Part shown: piece by piece, positions 1-6,860 of the stretch | Position numbering within the stretch: position 1 is the first letter of the stretch | Layout: every line of letters begins with the position of its first letter | Assembly: GCA_036939355.1 (NCBI GenBank) | Contig: JALLAP010002191.1 | Span: forward strand, 1 to 11,797 | DNA length: 11,797 nucleotides | Origin: Thalassiosira profunda | Taxonomy: Eukaryota > Bacillariophyta > Thalassiosirophyceae > Thalassiosirales > Thalassiosiraceae | Reading direction: 5' to 3' | Notes under the pieces: model-generated | The model's database searches: none | The model's input: the letters and a program-made list of their open reading frames with translations, nothing else | What the model was told of the DNA's origin: nothing | Made by a program: the position numbers and the translations under genes

Positions 1-239
1 AGACCCCTCCAATGGCATCACAAAAGAAGAGGAGCCATGACTTCGGGCCATTTGCTGGCTGCTTTGGAAGCTGCTGGCTCAATTGCACTCAATGGTAGCA
101 CAAGGTACACATAAGTGACTACCCAGCCACACACACTAGGGCTGGCCGCCGTGCGCGCCGGCCCGACAACAAAAAGAACCAGCAACACTTCTCCAGACCC
201 CTCCATGGCACCTGCACATGGCACAAGGGAAGAGGAGCC
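1..239. repeat. Degenerate direct repeat pair in the gene-free 5' region
   Basis: A segment at 1-36 beginning agacccctcc and ending agaggagcc recurs at 195-239 with the same start and end. The second copy carries an extra ~10 bp that looks like a local duplication of a catggca unit. A weaker third match lies near 90-106 (caatgg..g.acaagg). No terminal inverted repeats or coding capacity accompany it. It is probably decayed repetitive DNA; the family is not recognised. Confidence 0.55.
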
Positions 240-300
240 GCCGCGCCTGATTTTGTTGTGCAACAACTGCTCTCATTATCAAGACGTGGCTCACACAGAG

Positions 301-779
301 AAAGGGGGCATCAAAGGGGCGCCAAGGTGTATTTTCCTTCGTCCCCCTCTTATCAGCGGGGAACCCCGGAACCTTATACGGGTTCCAGAGACCTGGCAAC
401 CATCCAAAGATGTCAAAAGCTGCACAACACTGCCATGGGTGATGGAGGATGCCTCTGAACGGGCGTTGCAACATTATGCTACAATTTTTTCTGGGCCTTG
501 ACACTTGACACACGACTGACACAACATGAAGAGAGTCAGCATGAGATTGACCTGTTATTGTGCAACAGCAACACCTTGGGTCCAAACAATTGAGAACGGC
601 TCTCTCCCCATTGTTTCGTCTAATGTGACAACTGCCTAGTGACGCCCTGACCCACCCTTTTTGTTGTTGCCAGAAGGTGGAAAAGGGGGCATCAAAGGGG
701 GCGCTAGCACATTTAGGGTTAGGTGTTGGGGTTGGGACTGACAGTCTTTTTGGGGGGGAGCCCCGCGGAGCCCGGAACC
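301..779. repeat. Two diverged copies of a G-rich repeat module
   Basis: Copy 1 starts at 301-322 (aaagggggcatcaaaggggc) and ends at 356-373 (gcggggaaccccggaacc). Copy 2 starts at 682-704 with nearly the same head (one extra g) and ends at 765-779 with a similar tail (gcggagcccggaacc). The interiors differ in length and sequence, about 33 against 60 bp. Shared head and tail with divergent middles suggest two old insertions of one non-coding element or a duplicated repeat. No open reading frame with recognisable similarity spans either copy. Confidence 0.5.
712..736 (+). repeat. Short telomere-like degenerate tract
   Basis: The stretch reads tttagggttagg, then tgttggggttggg: about four degenerate units of the TTAGGG/TTGGGG type in one orientation. 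It lies inside the second G-rich repeat copy. It is too short and too degenerate to be a functional telomere end. Confidence 0.35.
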
Positions 780-841
780 ACCCCGGCTAAAAAATGGCGC
801 ACCAAAATGGCGGGAGGATGGTCAAAAAGTACGTACATTTT

Positions 842-947
842 GTAGGTAACTGTTCGCTATTGCTGTTCGCCGGCTCCAAATTCCCGAATAGCGGGCGCTA
901 TTCGGGCAAAATTCGGCACGAGGCCGAACAGCGAATAGCAAACCTAC
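842..947. repeat. Large imperfect foldback (MITE-like inverted repeat)
   Basis: The centre is a perfect palindromic stem: 883-893 (cccgaatagcg) pairs with 896-906 (cgctattcggg) around a 2-base loop. Outward, the arms continue imperfectly: ttcgctattgctgttcg (852-868) opposes cgaacagcgaatagcaa (925-941), and gtaggt (842-847) opposes acctac (942-947). It encodes no protein. The shape fits a small foldback transposable element or a transcribed hairpin. I could not identify a clear target-site duplication. Confidence 0.6.
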
Positions 948-1124
948 TGTAGGAATTAATACTTCTCTTGTATGTACATGCTCAATTAATTCCTGCATGA
1001 AAATCCGTTGCAAATTTCGCAAGAAAGCCATTTGCTAATTTAGACTTTGGTTGAAAATATGCGTCTAGACACCATCTCAATACCGTCTCATTCTCGAAAT
1101 TCTAGCGAATTCTAGCGAAATCCT

Positions 1125-1147
1125 ATTGCTATTCCAAGCTGTTCGGG
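1125..1147 (+). repeat. Fragment related to the foldback arm
   Basis: This stretch shares the gctatt...gctgttcg core with the left arm of the foldback at 842-947, in the same orientation, with a 4-base insertion (ccaa). It lies about 250 bp upstream of the carrier gene start. Immediately before it, at 1101-1120, a 10-bp unit tctagcgaa(t/a) is tandemly duplicated. It is most simply a fragment of the same repeat family. Confidence 0.4.
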
Positions 1148-1397
1148 GGAACAAAACCACAGCCTTAGCCCCGCGAGGCCGAGCGAGAGCGACGACGAGA
1201 CATGAGAATTTGCTGAGCGAGCCGCCGGCCGCCAGGCCAGCCGCCTGCTCGCTGCACCCACCAGAACTTTGATTGAGGAAGGCGTTGCCTCGCCCGCGGG
1301 GCGGCAGAATGTTATGTTGAGACATAAATTAGTGGCTCCACAAACCAATCGGCGCCATAAGGTAGGAGAACGATCCTCTATCCTCTGCCACGGGCCA
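1148..1397 (+). promoter_or_regulatory. Upstream region of the carrier gene
   Basis: This stretch should hold the promoter and 5' leader of the mitochondrial carrier. I see no TATA box or other core element I can name. The carrier reading frame stays open upstream to an ATG at 1269, and another in-frame ATG lies at 1314, so part of this stretch may be coding if translation starts early. The extra residues would be basic and of low information, not resembling the carrier fold. Confidence 0.3.
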
Positions 1398-2342
1398 ATG
1401 TCGGACGGCGCGGTCATTTCGAAATGCTTCGCCGGCGGCGCGGGTTGCGGCGTCGCCGGCTTCATTACGAATCCGCTCGACGTTATCAAGGTGAGCGATA
1501 TCTTGGGATCTTTGCAATGTCTCTCGTTTCCCACCTGATACTGATGCATTTTATTCTGCTATTTTGCAACGCAGGTCCGGAATCAGAGCAAGTTTGCGCA
1601 CGCGAAGTACAATACCTTCCGAGGCGCCGTCACGAGCATCGTCGGGGAAGAAGGCGCGAGGGGGTTCTACAAAGGCGCGGCGACGTCGATTTTGCGGGAG
1701 TGCACGTACTCTTCGCTGCGGATGGGGCTGTACGAGCCGATCAAAACGCAATACTCACTCGTGTTTGGCAATGAACATTCTCCGGCGGTGAAGTGGCTGT
1801 CGGCGTTCACCTCCGGCGCGATTGGTGCGGCGATCTTCAATCCGATAGATGTTGTGAAGGTGCGATTTCAGGCGGCGCCCACGACCCCGCCGTACTCTTC
1901 GATACCTCATGCATTCGCGACAATCTACGGCGAGAAGGGCCTCGGTGGTCTGTACATCGGTACCTCGGCAACGGTCACGCGGGCTGCGTTCCTGACGTCC
2001 GCTCAACTGGGGTCCTACGATGTGATAAAGAACAATGTCTTCGTGCCCTTCGGACTTGACAAGGAAGCAAAAAGCACACACTTCCTGGCGAGTTTCATCG
2101 CGTCCCTCATCACCACCACCGCTGCCAATCCCGCCGACGTTGTGAAAACACGAGTGATGAATGATCCTCACGGTGCGATCGGCGGGCCGCGGCAACATTT
2201 CGTGCATATTCTTAAGACCGATGGCCCCGTGGGATTCTTGAAAGGCTGGACGGCGAGCTACTTTAGAATCGGTCCTCACACTGTGATATCGCTGGTGCTC
2301 ATAGAGAAGGTTAGGCAGATGATTGGAATCATGACTTACTGA
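1398..2342 (+). CDS. Mitochondrial carrier (SLC25), uncoupling protein/dicarboxylate carrier-like; exons 1398-1490 and 1575-2342
   Basis: A six-helix transporter of the mitochondrial inner membrane that exchanges metabolites such as dicarboxylates, or leaks protons if UCP-like. The spliced protein has 286 residues, close to the usual ~300. Three tandem repeats are visible, each with the signature Pro-x-Asp/x-x-Lys: NPLDVIK at 25-31, NPIDVVK at 120-126 and NPADVVK at 216-222. Each is followed by a glycine-rich matrix-helix motif (RGFYKG, GGLYIG, VGFLKG). Arginines at 72, 167 and 262 in the even helices fall where UCP, dicarboxylate and oxoglutarate carriers have their central-site arginines, and FRIGPHTVI near the C-terminus also fits that group. 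The start at 1398 places the first helix correctly; in-frame ATGs at 1269 and 1314 would only add a non-conserved extension. The substrate cannot be decided from sequence alone. Confidence 0.93.
1491..1574 (+). other. Spliceosomal intron in the carrier gene (84 bp)
   Basis: Donor aag|gtgagc and acceptor cgcag|gtccgg. Without splicing the frame ends in a stop at 1538. With splicing it is phase 0 and rejoins NPLDVIK to VRNQ, restoring the contiguous first carrier repeat. The acceptor is preceded by a T-rich stretch (ttattctgctattttgc). Confidence 0.93.
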
Positions 2343-2649
2343 AACCTTCAAGCGAGCATCGAGATGATGAGGGAATGTTGTACTCATATGATTGCTCGTA
2401 ACCAAGGACGCCGAAATCGATCCGTTCCAGAGTTGATTGTTGAATCTCGTTCAGAGTGTTGCCTGGCCTGTCCAACATAGAGTGGGGCAAGAGGCCGTCC
2501 CGATCCACTGACCTAAAGGCGAATTGCAATGTTTCCACTGCTTTCTAAAGTGTATGTAAAAAGCAGGCTCTCAAAGGAGCCACCGGTCGAGCCGGGAAGT
2601 GGGGGTTGGTACCAATTGTTTTCTGTACGTTAACACTACGCCATCCTTT
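2343..2649. other. Convergent 3' intergenic region, carrier / eL6
   Basis: A 307-bp stretch between two facing stop codons that must hold both 3' untranslated regions and terminators. There is no reading frame of note and no canonical AATAAA. The only structure noticed is a small hairpin (ggctc 2566-2570 with gagcc 2577-2581), preceded by tgtatgtaaaaag, which might contribute to 3' end formation. Confidence 0.4.
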
Positions 2650-3246
2650 TTAGAAGATCATGTTGTGCGGCCGGTCGTGCTTCGTCAGCGAGAACTTGGA
2701 CCCGAGGTAATTCTTCATCAGCGGCGTGGCGTTCACGGCCTTGAGCACGGCGGCGTCGACCTTCTTCTGGTCGGCCTTGCGCTGGTCGCTCACGACGGCC
2801 GGCTTGGCCTCGTCGTTGGCGAAGAACTCCTCCTCGCCGTCGGCGCTCGCCGACTCGACGCGGGCGAAGTACGCGTCGTCGATCTTGGACACGTCGACGC
2901 CCGAGACGTCGAGCTTGGTCGAGGTCCCGATCACATAGGCCTGGTTGACCCGGCGGAGGGGCACTCCGTTGATCTTGTAGGGTCCCGTGACGAGGAGCAG
3001 TCCCGACTCGAGGTTCTTGAGGCACACGACGCGCTTGCCGCGGAACCGGCCGCTGAGGAGGATGCAGACGGTGCCCGGGGTGAGGGAGGCGCGGACCTTG
3101 GGAGGGTTGTGCTTCTTGGCCCGCGAGTGCTTCGGCCGGGGGACGTCGTCGGCGGGGTAATACCGGGCCGACTTGCCCGTGGTGGCGGCGGCCTTGGCGG
3201 CCTTCTTGGGTCCGGCGGTTCCGAGTACGCGCAAGCCGTTCGCCAT
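2650..3246 (-). CDS. RPL6: 60S ribosomal protein eL6 (L6)
   Basis: A cytosolic large-subunit ribosomal protein specific to eukaryotes and archaea. The 198-residue product has a basic Ala/Lys-rich N-terminus (12-50), then the eL6 core: YYPADDVPRPKHSRAKKH at 29-46; the KOW-like stretch at about 54-90 with LTPGTVCILLSGRFRGKRVV and the LLVTGPYKINGVPLRRVNQ segment; and the C-terminal FSLTKHDRPHNMIF ending typical of the family. The length is within the eukaryotic range. The start ATG has a favourable context (aagATGGCG) and nothing upstream extends it convincingly. It is intronless. It is divergent from the PAT1 gene across 290 bp and converges on the carrier gene. The acidic segment 135-150 (DGEEEFFANDEAK) is a local variation. 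Identification is secure. Confidence 0.97.
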   Translation of the reverse strand: MANGLRVLGTAGPKKAAKAAATTGKSARYYPADDVPRPKHSRAKKHNPPKVRASLTPGTVCILLSGRFRGKRVVCLKNLESGLLLVTGPYKINGVPLRRVNQAYVIGTSTKLDVSGVDVSKIDDAYFARVESASADGEEEFFANDEAKPAVVSDQRKADQKKVDAAVLKAVNATPLMKNYLGSKFSLTKHDRPHNMIF

Positions 3247-3536
3247 CTTGATATCAGTTCCTACGTATTGCTACGGACTTAGTAAAAGGAGGTAACCCTA
3301 AGTCGTGCATTAGTCGCGGGCTATCTGGTCGCGCGGAGCAGCTCCAACTCCAAAATTCCAAAAGTGGGTGCACCTTGGACAAGGACAAGCCCACCCGCCC
3401 CGCCGGTCGTAGCACCTCGTCGCACCCACCACTTCTAGCCCGCAGCACGTCTAGAGAGGGATACCGCTGGTGCTACTCTGACAGCTGGCAATCAGGTTTT
3501 CGCACTGGGTGACACATCACACATCAATTTGCAACG
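3247..3536. promoter_or_regulatory. Shared divergent promoter region, RPL6 / PAT1
   Basis: The two ATGs face away from each other with 290 bp between them, so both promoters and 5' leaders must lie here unless they reach into a neighbouring gene. I see no TATA box. Both starts have a purine at -3 and G at +4 (aagATGGCG and acgATGGCC). The last 50 bp before PAT1 have no upstream ATG on the + strand. Specific factor sites are not identifiable by eye. Confidence 0.5.
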
Positions 3537-5672
3537 ATGGCCGACAGCAGCGACGTCCTCGACTCGGTGGGGGGCTCCCTCCTCAACGACCTCCTCTCGG
3601 ACCTCAACGCCGCCCCCGCCCCGGGCGCCAACCCGAACGACGACAGCGACGACTTGTTCGCCCTGCTGGAGCAGGAATTGTCGGCGACGTACGGAGAGCC
3701 GGCCCCGACCCCCGCGGACTCCCTGCCCCCGCCGCCCGGGATGCGGCTGGGCTCGGCGGCGGCGTTCGTGGTGCACCAGCAGCCCCAGCAGCCACCCGCC
3801 GGCGCCCCCGCGGCGGACGCGGGCGGGGACGCGTGGTCCCAGTCCCTCTCCCAGTTCGGGAGCCTGAGCATCGCGTCGGACTTTCTGGCGGCCGACACCG
3901 CCGCCAAGCAGCAGGACCCAGCAGCCGAGGCGACGAAGGAGAAGGCCCCCTCGTCCGGGGGGATTCTGGGCAAGCTGTTCGAGGCCGACGAGGAGTATTC
4001 GGTCGACGAGAAGGTGGTGTTCGAGGGGCAGCTGGGGAAGAAGACGGCGGAGAAGAAAGGGGAGAAGCCAAAGGCGGCCAAGGCCCCGGAGGCGGCGAAG
4101 GTGAATGAGGTTGCTCCGGCAGCCCCCACCCAGGCGCCTCCGCCGCCTGCGATGGGCGGTCCTCCCATGGAAATGCCTCCTCCAATGGCAGGCCCACCCA
4201 TGGGGATGCATCCCATGATGCCTCCGATGGGGATGCCGCCTCCGATGGGAATGATGCCCCCTCCGATGGGGATGGTGCCCCCTCAAATGATGGGAATGCC
4301 GCCTCAGGGCATGCCACCAATGGGCATGCCTCCACACGCGATGGTGCCTCCGCCGCCACCTGGCGCGGGAGGAGTTCCTCCCATGCCAGCACAGCCGGCA
4401 AAGGGGGGCAAATCTGAGGTTCTCAACAAACGGGACTTTCCGGCGCTGGGCGCGGATGCGGTCGAGCCCGAGGAAGCGGAGGAAGCGGAGGAGAGGGACG
4501 AGAAAGAGGCCGAGCCCGCGGTCACTGCCCCTCCTCTCGTGGCCGCCCCCGAGGTCCGATCCTACTTCAACAACGCCAACCCCAACGCGCCCCCCGTCGA
4601 TGCGAAGCGGGTGGAAACCAACCTGATGCCCTCCCGGGACCTGTGCTACATCGTCAACTCGATGGTCCGGCCCCTCCAGAGCCTCGACGCGTACAGCGAC
4701 GACTACTACCACTGGAGCGTCGTGAATCGGTCGAGCCAGCGGCGGGCGCAGATCGGGGCGGCCCCGTTTTACGTCGCCAACCCCAACCCGGTCGACAAGA
4801 GCGTCAAGGCCATCGCCCAGAAGCGGGAGGAGAAGTTTCAGACGAACGTCAAGTCGAGGGCCGAGGCGTTCGCGACGGAGAAGAAGAGCCTGGGGCAGAT
4901 GGTCAAGACGAACGTGAAGCGGCCCAAGGCGCTGTTGACCACGCCCGTGTTGAGCAAGGGAGAGAAGGACGAGGCGGCGCCGGAAGCAACGGATTCGAAG
5001 TACACGGCGGAGCAAAAGAGCAGTCGCGTCAGCATGTGGAAGGCGCGCGTGTGCATCGACAAGGGCTACACTGCCTTCTTGGCCTTGATCGAACTGCGCC
5101 GTCTGCTGCAATCCCACTCTGCCGCTCCGCAACTGGCCAGCGAGCTGATGGTCGATGTGAAAGCGAACGTGGAACTGATGCACGCCTCGTTGGGGATCAA
5201 GAGCAAAGCCGACCCGAAGGGGGGCAGAAAGGTAGAGATTGATCAGGGCCGGCTGGCGAGCACGCTGTTCCTGCCCAAGGGACGCGTCTTCTGCGCCCGC
5301 GCCATCGAGGAGGGCATCCTGCCCCACCCGAGCGCGTGCAACCTTCTCCCCGCGGCCGTGAGCTGCATTTTTTCGTGGCCAGTACCTGCCGCCGAGGGCG
5401 AGGACCGACTTCTGTTCGCTTTGACTTCGTTGGTCCAGAATCCACACCCGCGCATCGATCCTGCAATCTTGTATCAGTGCTTGGATGCGTTGACCTCAGA
5501 AGTGACGGAGGGGAAGTGCGATTTGGCCGCGGTCACTCAGAGCCAGATGAGAATGAAGCTGCTGCATGCCATTTTGTCCATCGGGAAGGCTGGATGCGCG
5601 AACTCGCAGTTGGGCGAAGGCTGGTCCGCCAAAGAGAAGGTGCTGATGGAGGCCCTCGGGAAGATTCAATAG
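3537..5672 (+). CDS. PAT1: PAT1-family mRNA decapping activator
   Basis: A scaffold of cytoplasmic mRNA decay: in other eukaryotes Pat1 bridges the DDX6/Dhh1 helicase, the Lsm1-7 ring and the decapping complex in P-bodies. The product has 711 residues. Residues 1-200 are acidic and Ala/Pro-rich, and 204-287 form a Pro/Met/Gly-rich repeat tract. An acidic patch (309-325) follows, then the conserved PAT1 block: LMPSRDLCYIVNSMVRPLQ (363-381) with DAYSDDYYHW (384-393), SLGQMVKTNVKRPKALL (451-467), and an alpha-helical C-terminal domain from about 500 (WKARVCIDKGYTAFLALIELRRLL). I could not find the N-terminal FDxF-type helicase-binding motif of yeast and animal Pat1. An NKRDFPALG motif at 297-305 resembles a short linear docking motif. 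It is intronless. The start is the only well-placed ATG. Confidence 0.88.
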   Translation: MADSSDVLDSVGGSLLNDLLSDLNAAPAPGANPNDDSDDLFALLEQELSATYGEPAPTPADSLPPPPGMRLGSAAAFVVHQQPQQPPAGAPAADAGGDAWSQSLSQFGSLSIASDFLAADTAAKQQDPAAEATKEKAPSSGGILGKLFEADEEYSVDEKVVFEGQLGKKTAEKKGEKPKAAKAPEAAKVNEVAPAAPTQAPPPPAMGGPPMEMPPPMAGPPMGMHPMMPPMGMPPPMGMMPPPMGMVPPQMMGMPPQGMPPMGMPPHAMVPPPPPGAGGVPPMPAQPAKGGKSEVLNKRDFPALGADAVEPEEAEEAEERDEKEAEPAVTAPPLVAAPEVRSYFNNANPNAPPVDAKRVETNLMPSRDLCYIVNSMVRPLQSLDAYSDDYYHWSVVNRSSQRRAQIGAAPFYVANPNPVDKSVKAIAQKREEKFQTNVKSRAEAFATEKKSLGQMVKTNVKRPKALLTTPVLSKGEKDEAAPEATDSKYTAEQKSSRVSMWKARVCIDKGYTAFLALIELRRLLQSHSAAPQLASELMVDVKANVELMHASLGIKSKADPKGGRKVEIDQGRLASTLFLPKGRVFCARAIEEGILPHPSACNLLPAAVSCIFSWPVPAAEGEDRLLFALTSLVQNPHPRIDPAILYQCLDALTSEVTEGKCDLAAVTQSQMRMKLLHAILSIGKAGCANSQLGEGWSAKEKVLMEALGKIQ
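4148..4395 (+). repeat. In-frame minisatellite encoding Pro-Met-Gly repeats in PAT1
   Basis: Irregular units built on cctccgatggg(g/a)atg encode PPMGM-type repeats over residues ~204-287. Units vary from about 9 to 18 bases and stay in frame. Such Pro/Met/Gly-rich tracts are common in RNA-granule proteins, and length variation between alleles would be expected. Confidence 0.75.
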
Positions 5673-5806
5673 GTCCTCCCTTCGTATTGCTAACAACGTC
5701 TATTTTTTTTAGAGGTGACCCTCCAGCAGATATATGATGACAGAGCTGAACAAGGGACTGGTAGTGATGCTTTTTGTAACAGCGCATTGTCCTCCTTCAC
5801 AACAGA
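5673..5806. other. Convergent 3' intergenic region, PAT1 / HD phosphohydrolase
   Basis: 134 bp separate the facing stop codons, so the two 3' untranslated regions are short or overlap. No AATAAA is visible on either strand. The + strand carries a striking acceptor-like string at 5687-5712 (ttgctaac, then tctattttttttag), treated in the findings. Nothing in it is convincingly coding. Confidence 0.4.
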
Positions 5807-6517
5807 TTATGCAGACTCTTTCTCCGTTCTCCTTGAAACGATCTCCTTTGCCCACGCCCTCCCGATCTCCGTCCTCCACTTTCCCTCCGTGCTGGTGAAG
5901 AATTGATCGAGGCTCTTCTCGTGACTGCCCTCTGCCTCGTACTCCTGCGCCTGCAATATCATCTCGATTTTATCCAGGTCCTTCAATAATTTCGCTTCCT
6001 TGGTGGATCCCTCTTCGTACTCTTTCCACAGCCCCAACATCTCCTCCCCGCCCATTGCAGCCCCGAGCATTTGCGACACCTGCTCCATTGTCTGCAATTC
6101 CCGCTTGTACTTCTCCTCGTCCGACACGCCACAGTGGGGAGTAATGTCGCCCACTTTCGCCTCTGCCAAATCGTGGATCAATGCCAACTTGATGCACCGA
6201 TTGGTATCCAATGCCCCGTTCGAGAAGGACGAGATCATCGCCATGAGCGTCATGCGGTACATGTGGTCGGCGATCGATTCGGGCTGGTGGACGCCCCGCA
6301 TCACCCACCCCGTCCGCTTCGTGGTTTTGAGGGTGCGCGTCAACGTGAGGAAGTCGATCGCCGCGGAGGCAGCCTCTGCGGTGGCGGCAGAGGCGGGTGG
6401 CGGTTGCTCGGCCATTTTCATTTTTATGGAACACGGACGATAAGAGGGCGGTGGCGATGGGGCGAACGACGTGGCGGAGGCAACAATGGCGAGGAGGATT
6501 GCAGCGGCAGTGTGCAT
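5807..6517 (-). CDS. HDDC2: HDDC2-type HD-domain 5'-deoxynucleotidase with possible plastid presequence
   Basis: A metal-dependent phosphohydrolase. The HDDC2/YfbR family removes phosphate from deoxynucleoside 5'-monophosphates. The 236-residue reading frame carries the full catalytic set: [11 protein letters not shown] (H85), [12 protein letters not shown] (H115-D116, E119) and [18 protein letters not shown] (D182), plus the family hallmark [10 protein letters not shown] at 67-76. Residues 1-19 are a short hydrophobic signal-like segment ending ASATS|FAP, the ASAFAP-type junction of diatom plastid preproteins, followed by a Ser/Pro/Lys/Arg stretch. A second in-frame ATG at codon 35 (6413-6415) has a stronger context (aaaATGGCC against tctATGCAC) and would give 202 residues, about the length of human HDDC2. 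Both plastid and cytosolic forms are therefore possible. Catalytic identification is secure; location is inference. Confidence 0.92.
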   Translation of the reverse strand: MHTAAAILLAIVASATSFAPSPPPSYRPCSIKMKMAEQPPPASAATAEAASAAIDFLTLTRTLKTTKRTGWVMRGVHQPESIADHMYRMTLMAMISSFSNGALDTNRCIKLALIHDLAEAKVGDITPHCGVSDEEKYKRELQTMEQVSQMLGAAMGGEEMLGLWKEYEEGSTKEAKLLKDLDKIEMILQAQEYEAEGSHEKSLDQFFTSTEGKWRTEIGRAWAKEIVSRRTEKESA

Positions 6518-6860
6518 AGAGATTGGTTGTGATAGGTTGTGATGTAAGGGGGGTTGAGGGTGAGCGTGAGCGCGGCGGGGGTGCGCGCGCGCGGGCGCGG
6601 GCTAATCCGCGCTTACCTAAATGTGGAGAAGGTATCTTCGACTCATGACTCCCTCGCGACTGGAGGATACCTCGAGCACCCATCAACACATCAACCCCAA
6701 CCAGGCGCAACACGCGGAGAGGACGGGCCACCAAGGCGAGCACGATGATGTATCCTTCATTTCTCTCTCCCGGCGGCGGCGGAAGTGCCCCCGTCTCCTA
6801 TCGACCTCCCTGCGTCCGTAGGAGAGCGCCGATTCGCCCTGCAACGCCGCTCCCTCGCCG
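6518..6860. promoter_or_regulatory. Shared divergent promoter region, HDDC2 / HA-Myb gene
   Basis: 343 bp between two divergent starts. Close to the HDDC2 start is a 10-bp tandem repeat (ggttgtgat at 6525-6533 and 6535-6543). A GC-alternating tract at 6582-6600 is followed by a small hairpin (gcgcgg 6595-6600 with ccgcgc 6607-6612). On the + strand, ATGs at 6745 and 6748 open a 200-codon frame that runs past the HA-Myb start in another frame. This suggests transcription of that gene begins downstream of 6750, near the pyrimidine-rich stretch 6751-6770. Confidence 0.45.

Noticed and set aside
380..400. Possible tRNA T-arm (gggttccagagacc)
   Set aside because: No matching acceptor, D or anticodon stems could be placed around it.
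115..501. 128-codon frame in the left gene-free region
   Set aside because: It crosses two repeat modules, has no recognisable similarity and no sensible composition, and an overlapping 149-codon antisense frame is equally open. Not supportable as a gene.
1269..1397. N-terminal extension of the carrier from upstream in-frame ATGs
   Set aside because: The 43 added residues are not like carrier sequence, and the protein starting at 1398 already has the expected first helix. Kept only as an alternative start.
3492..5447. 651-codon open frame antisense to PAT1
   Set aside because: Its Arg/His/Leu/Gly-rich translation is what high GC at third positions produces on the opposite strand of a real gene. 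PAT1 on the + strand has recognisable conserved motifs.
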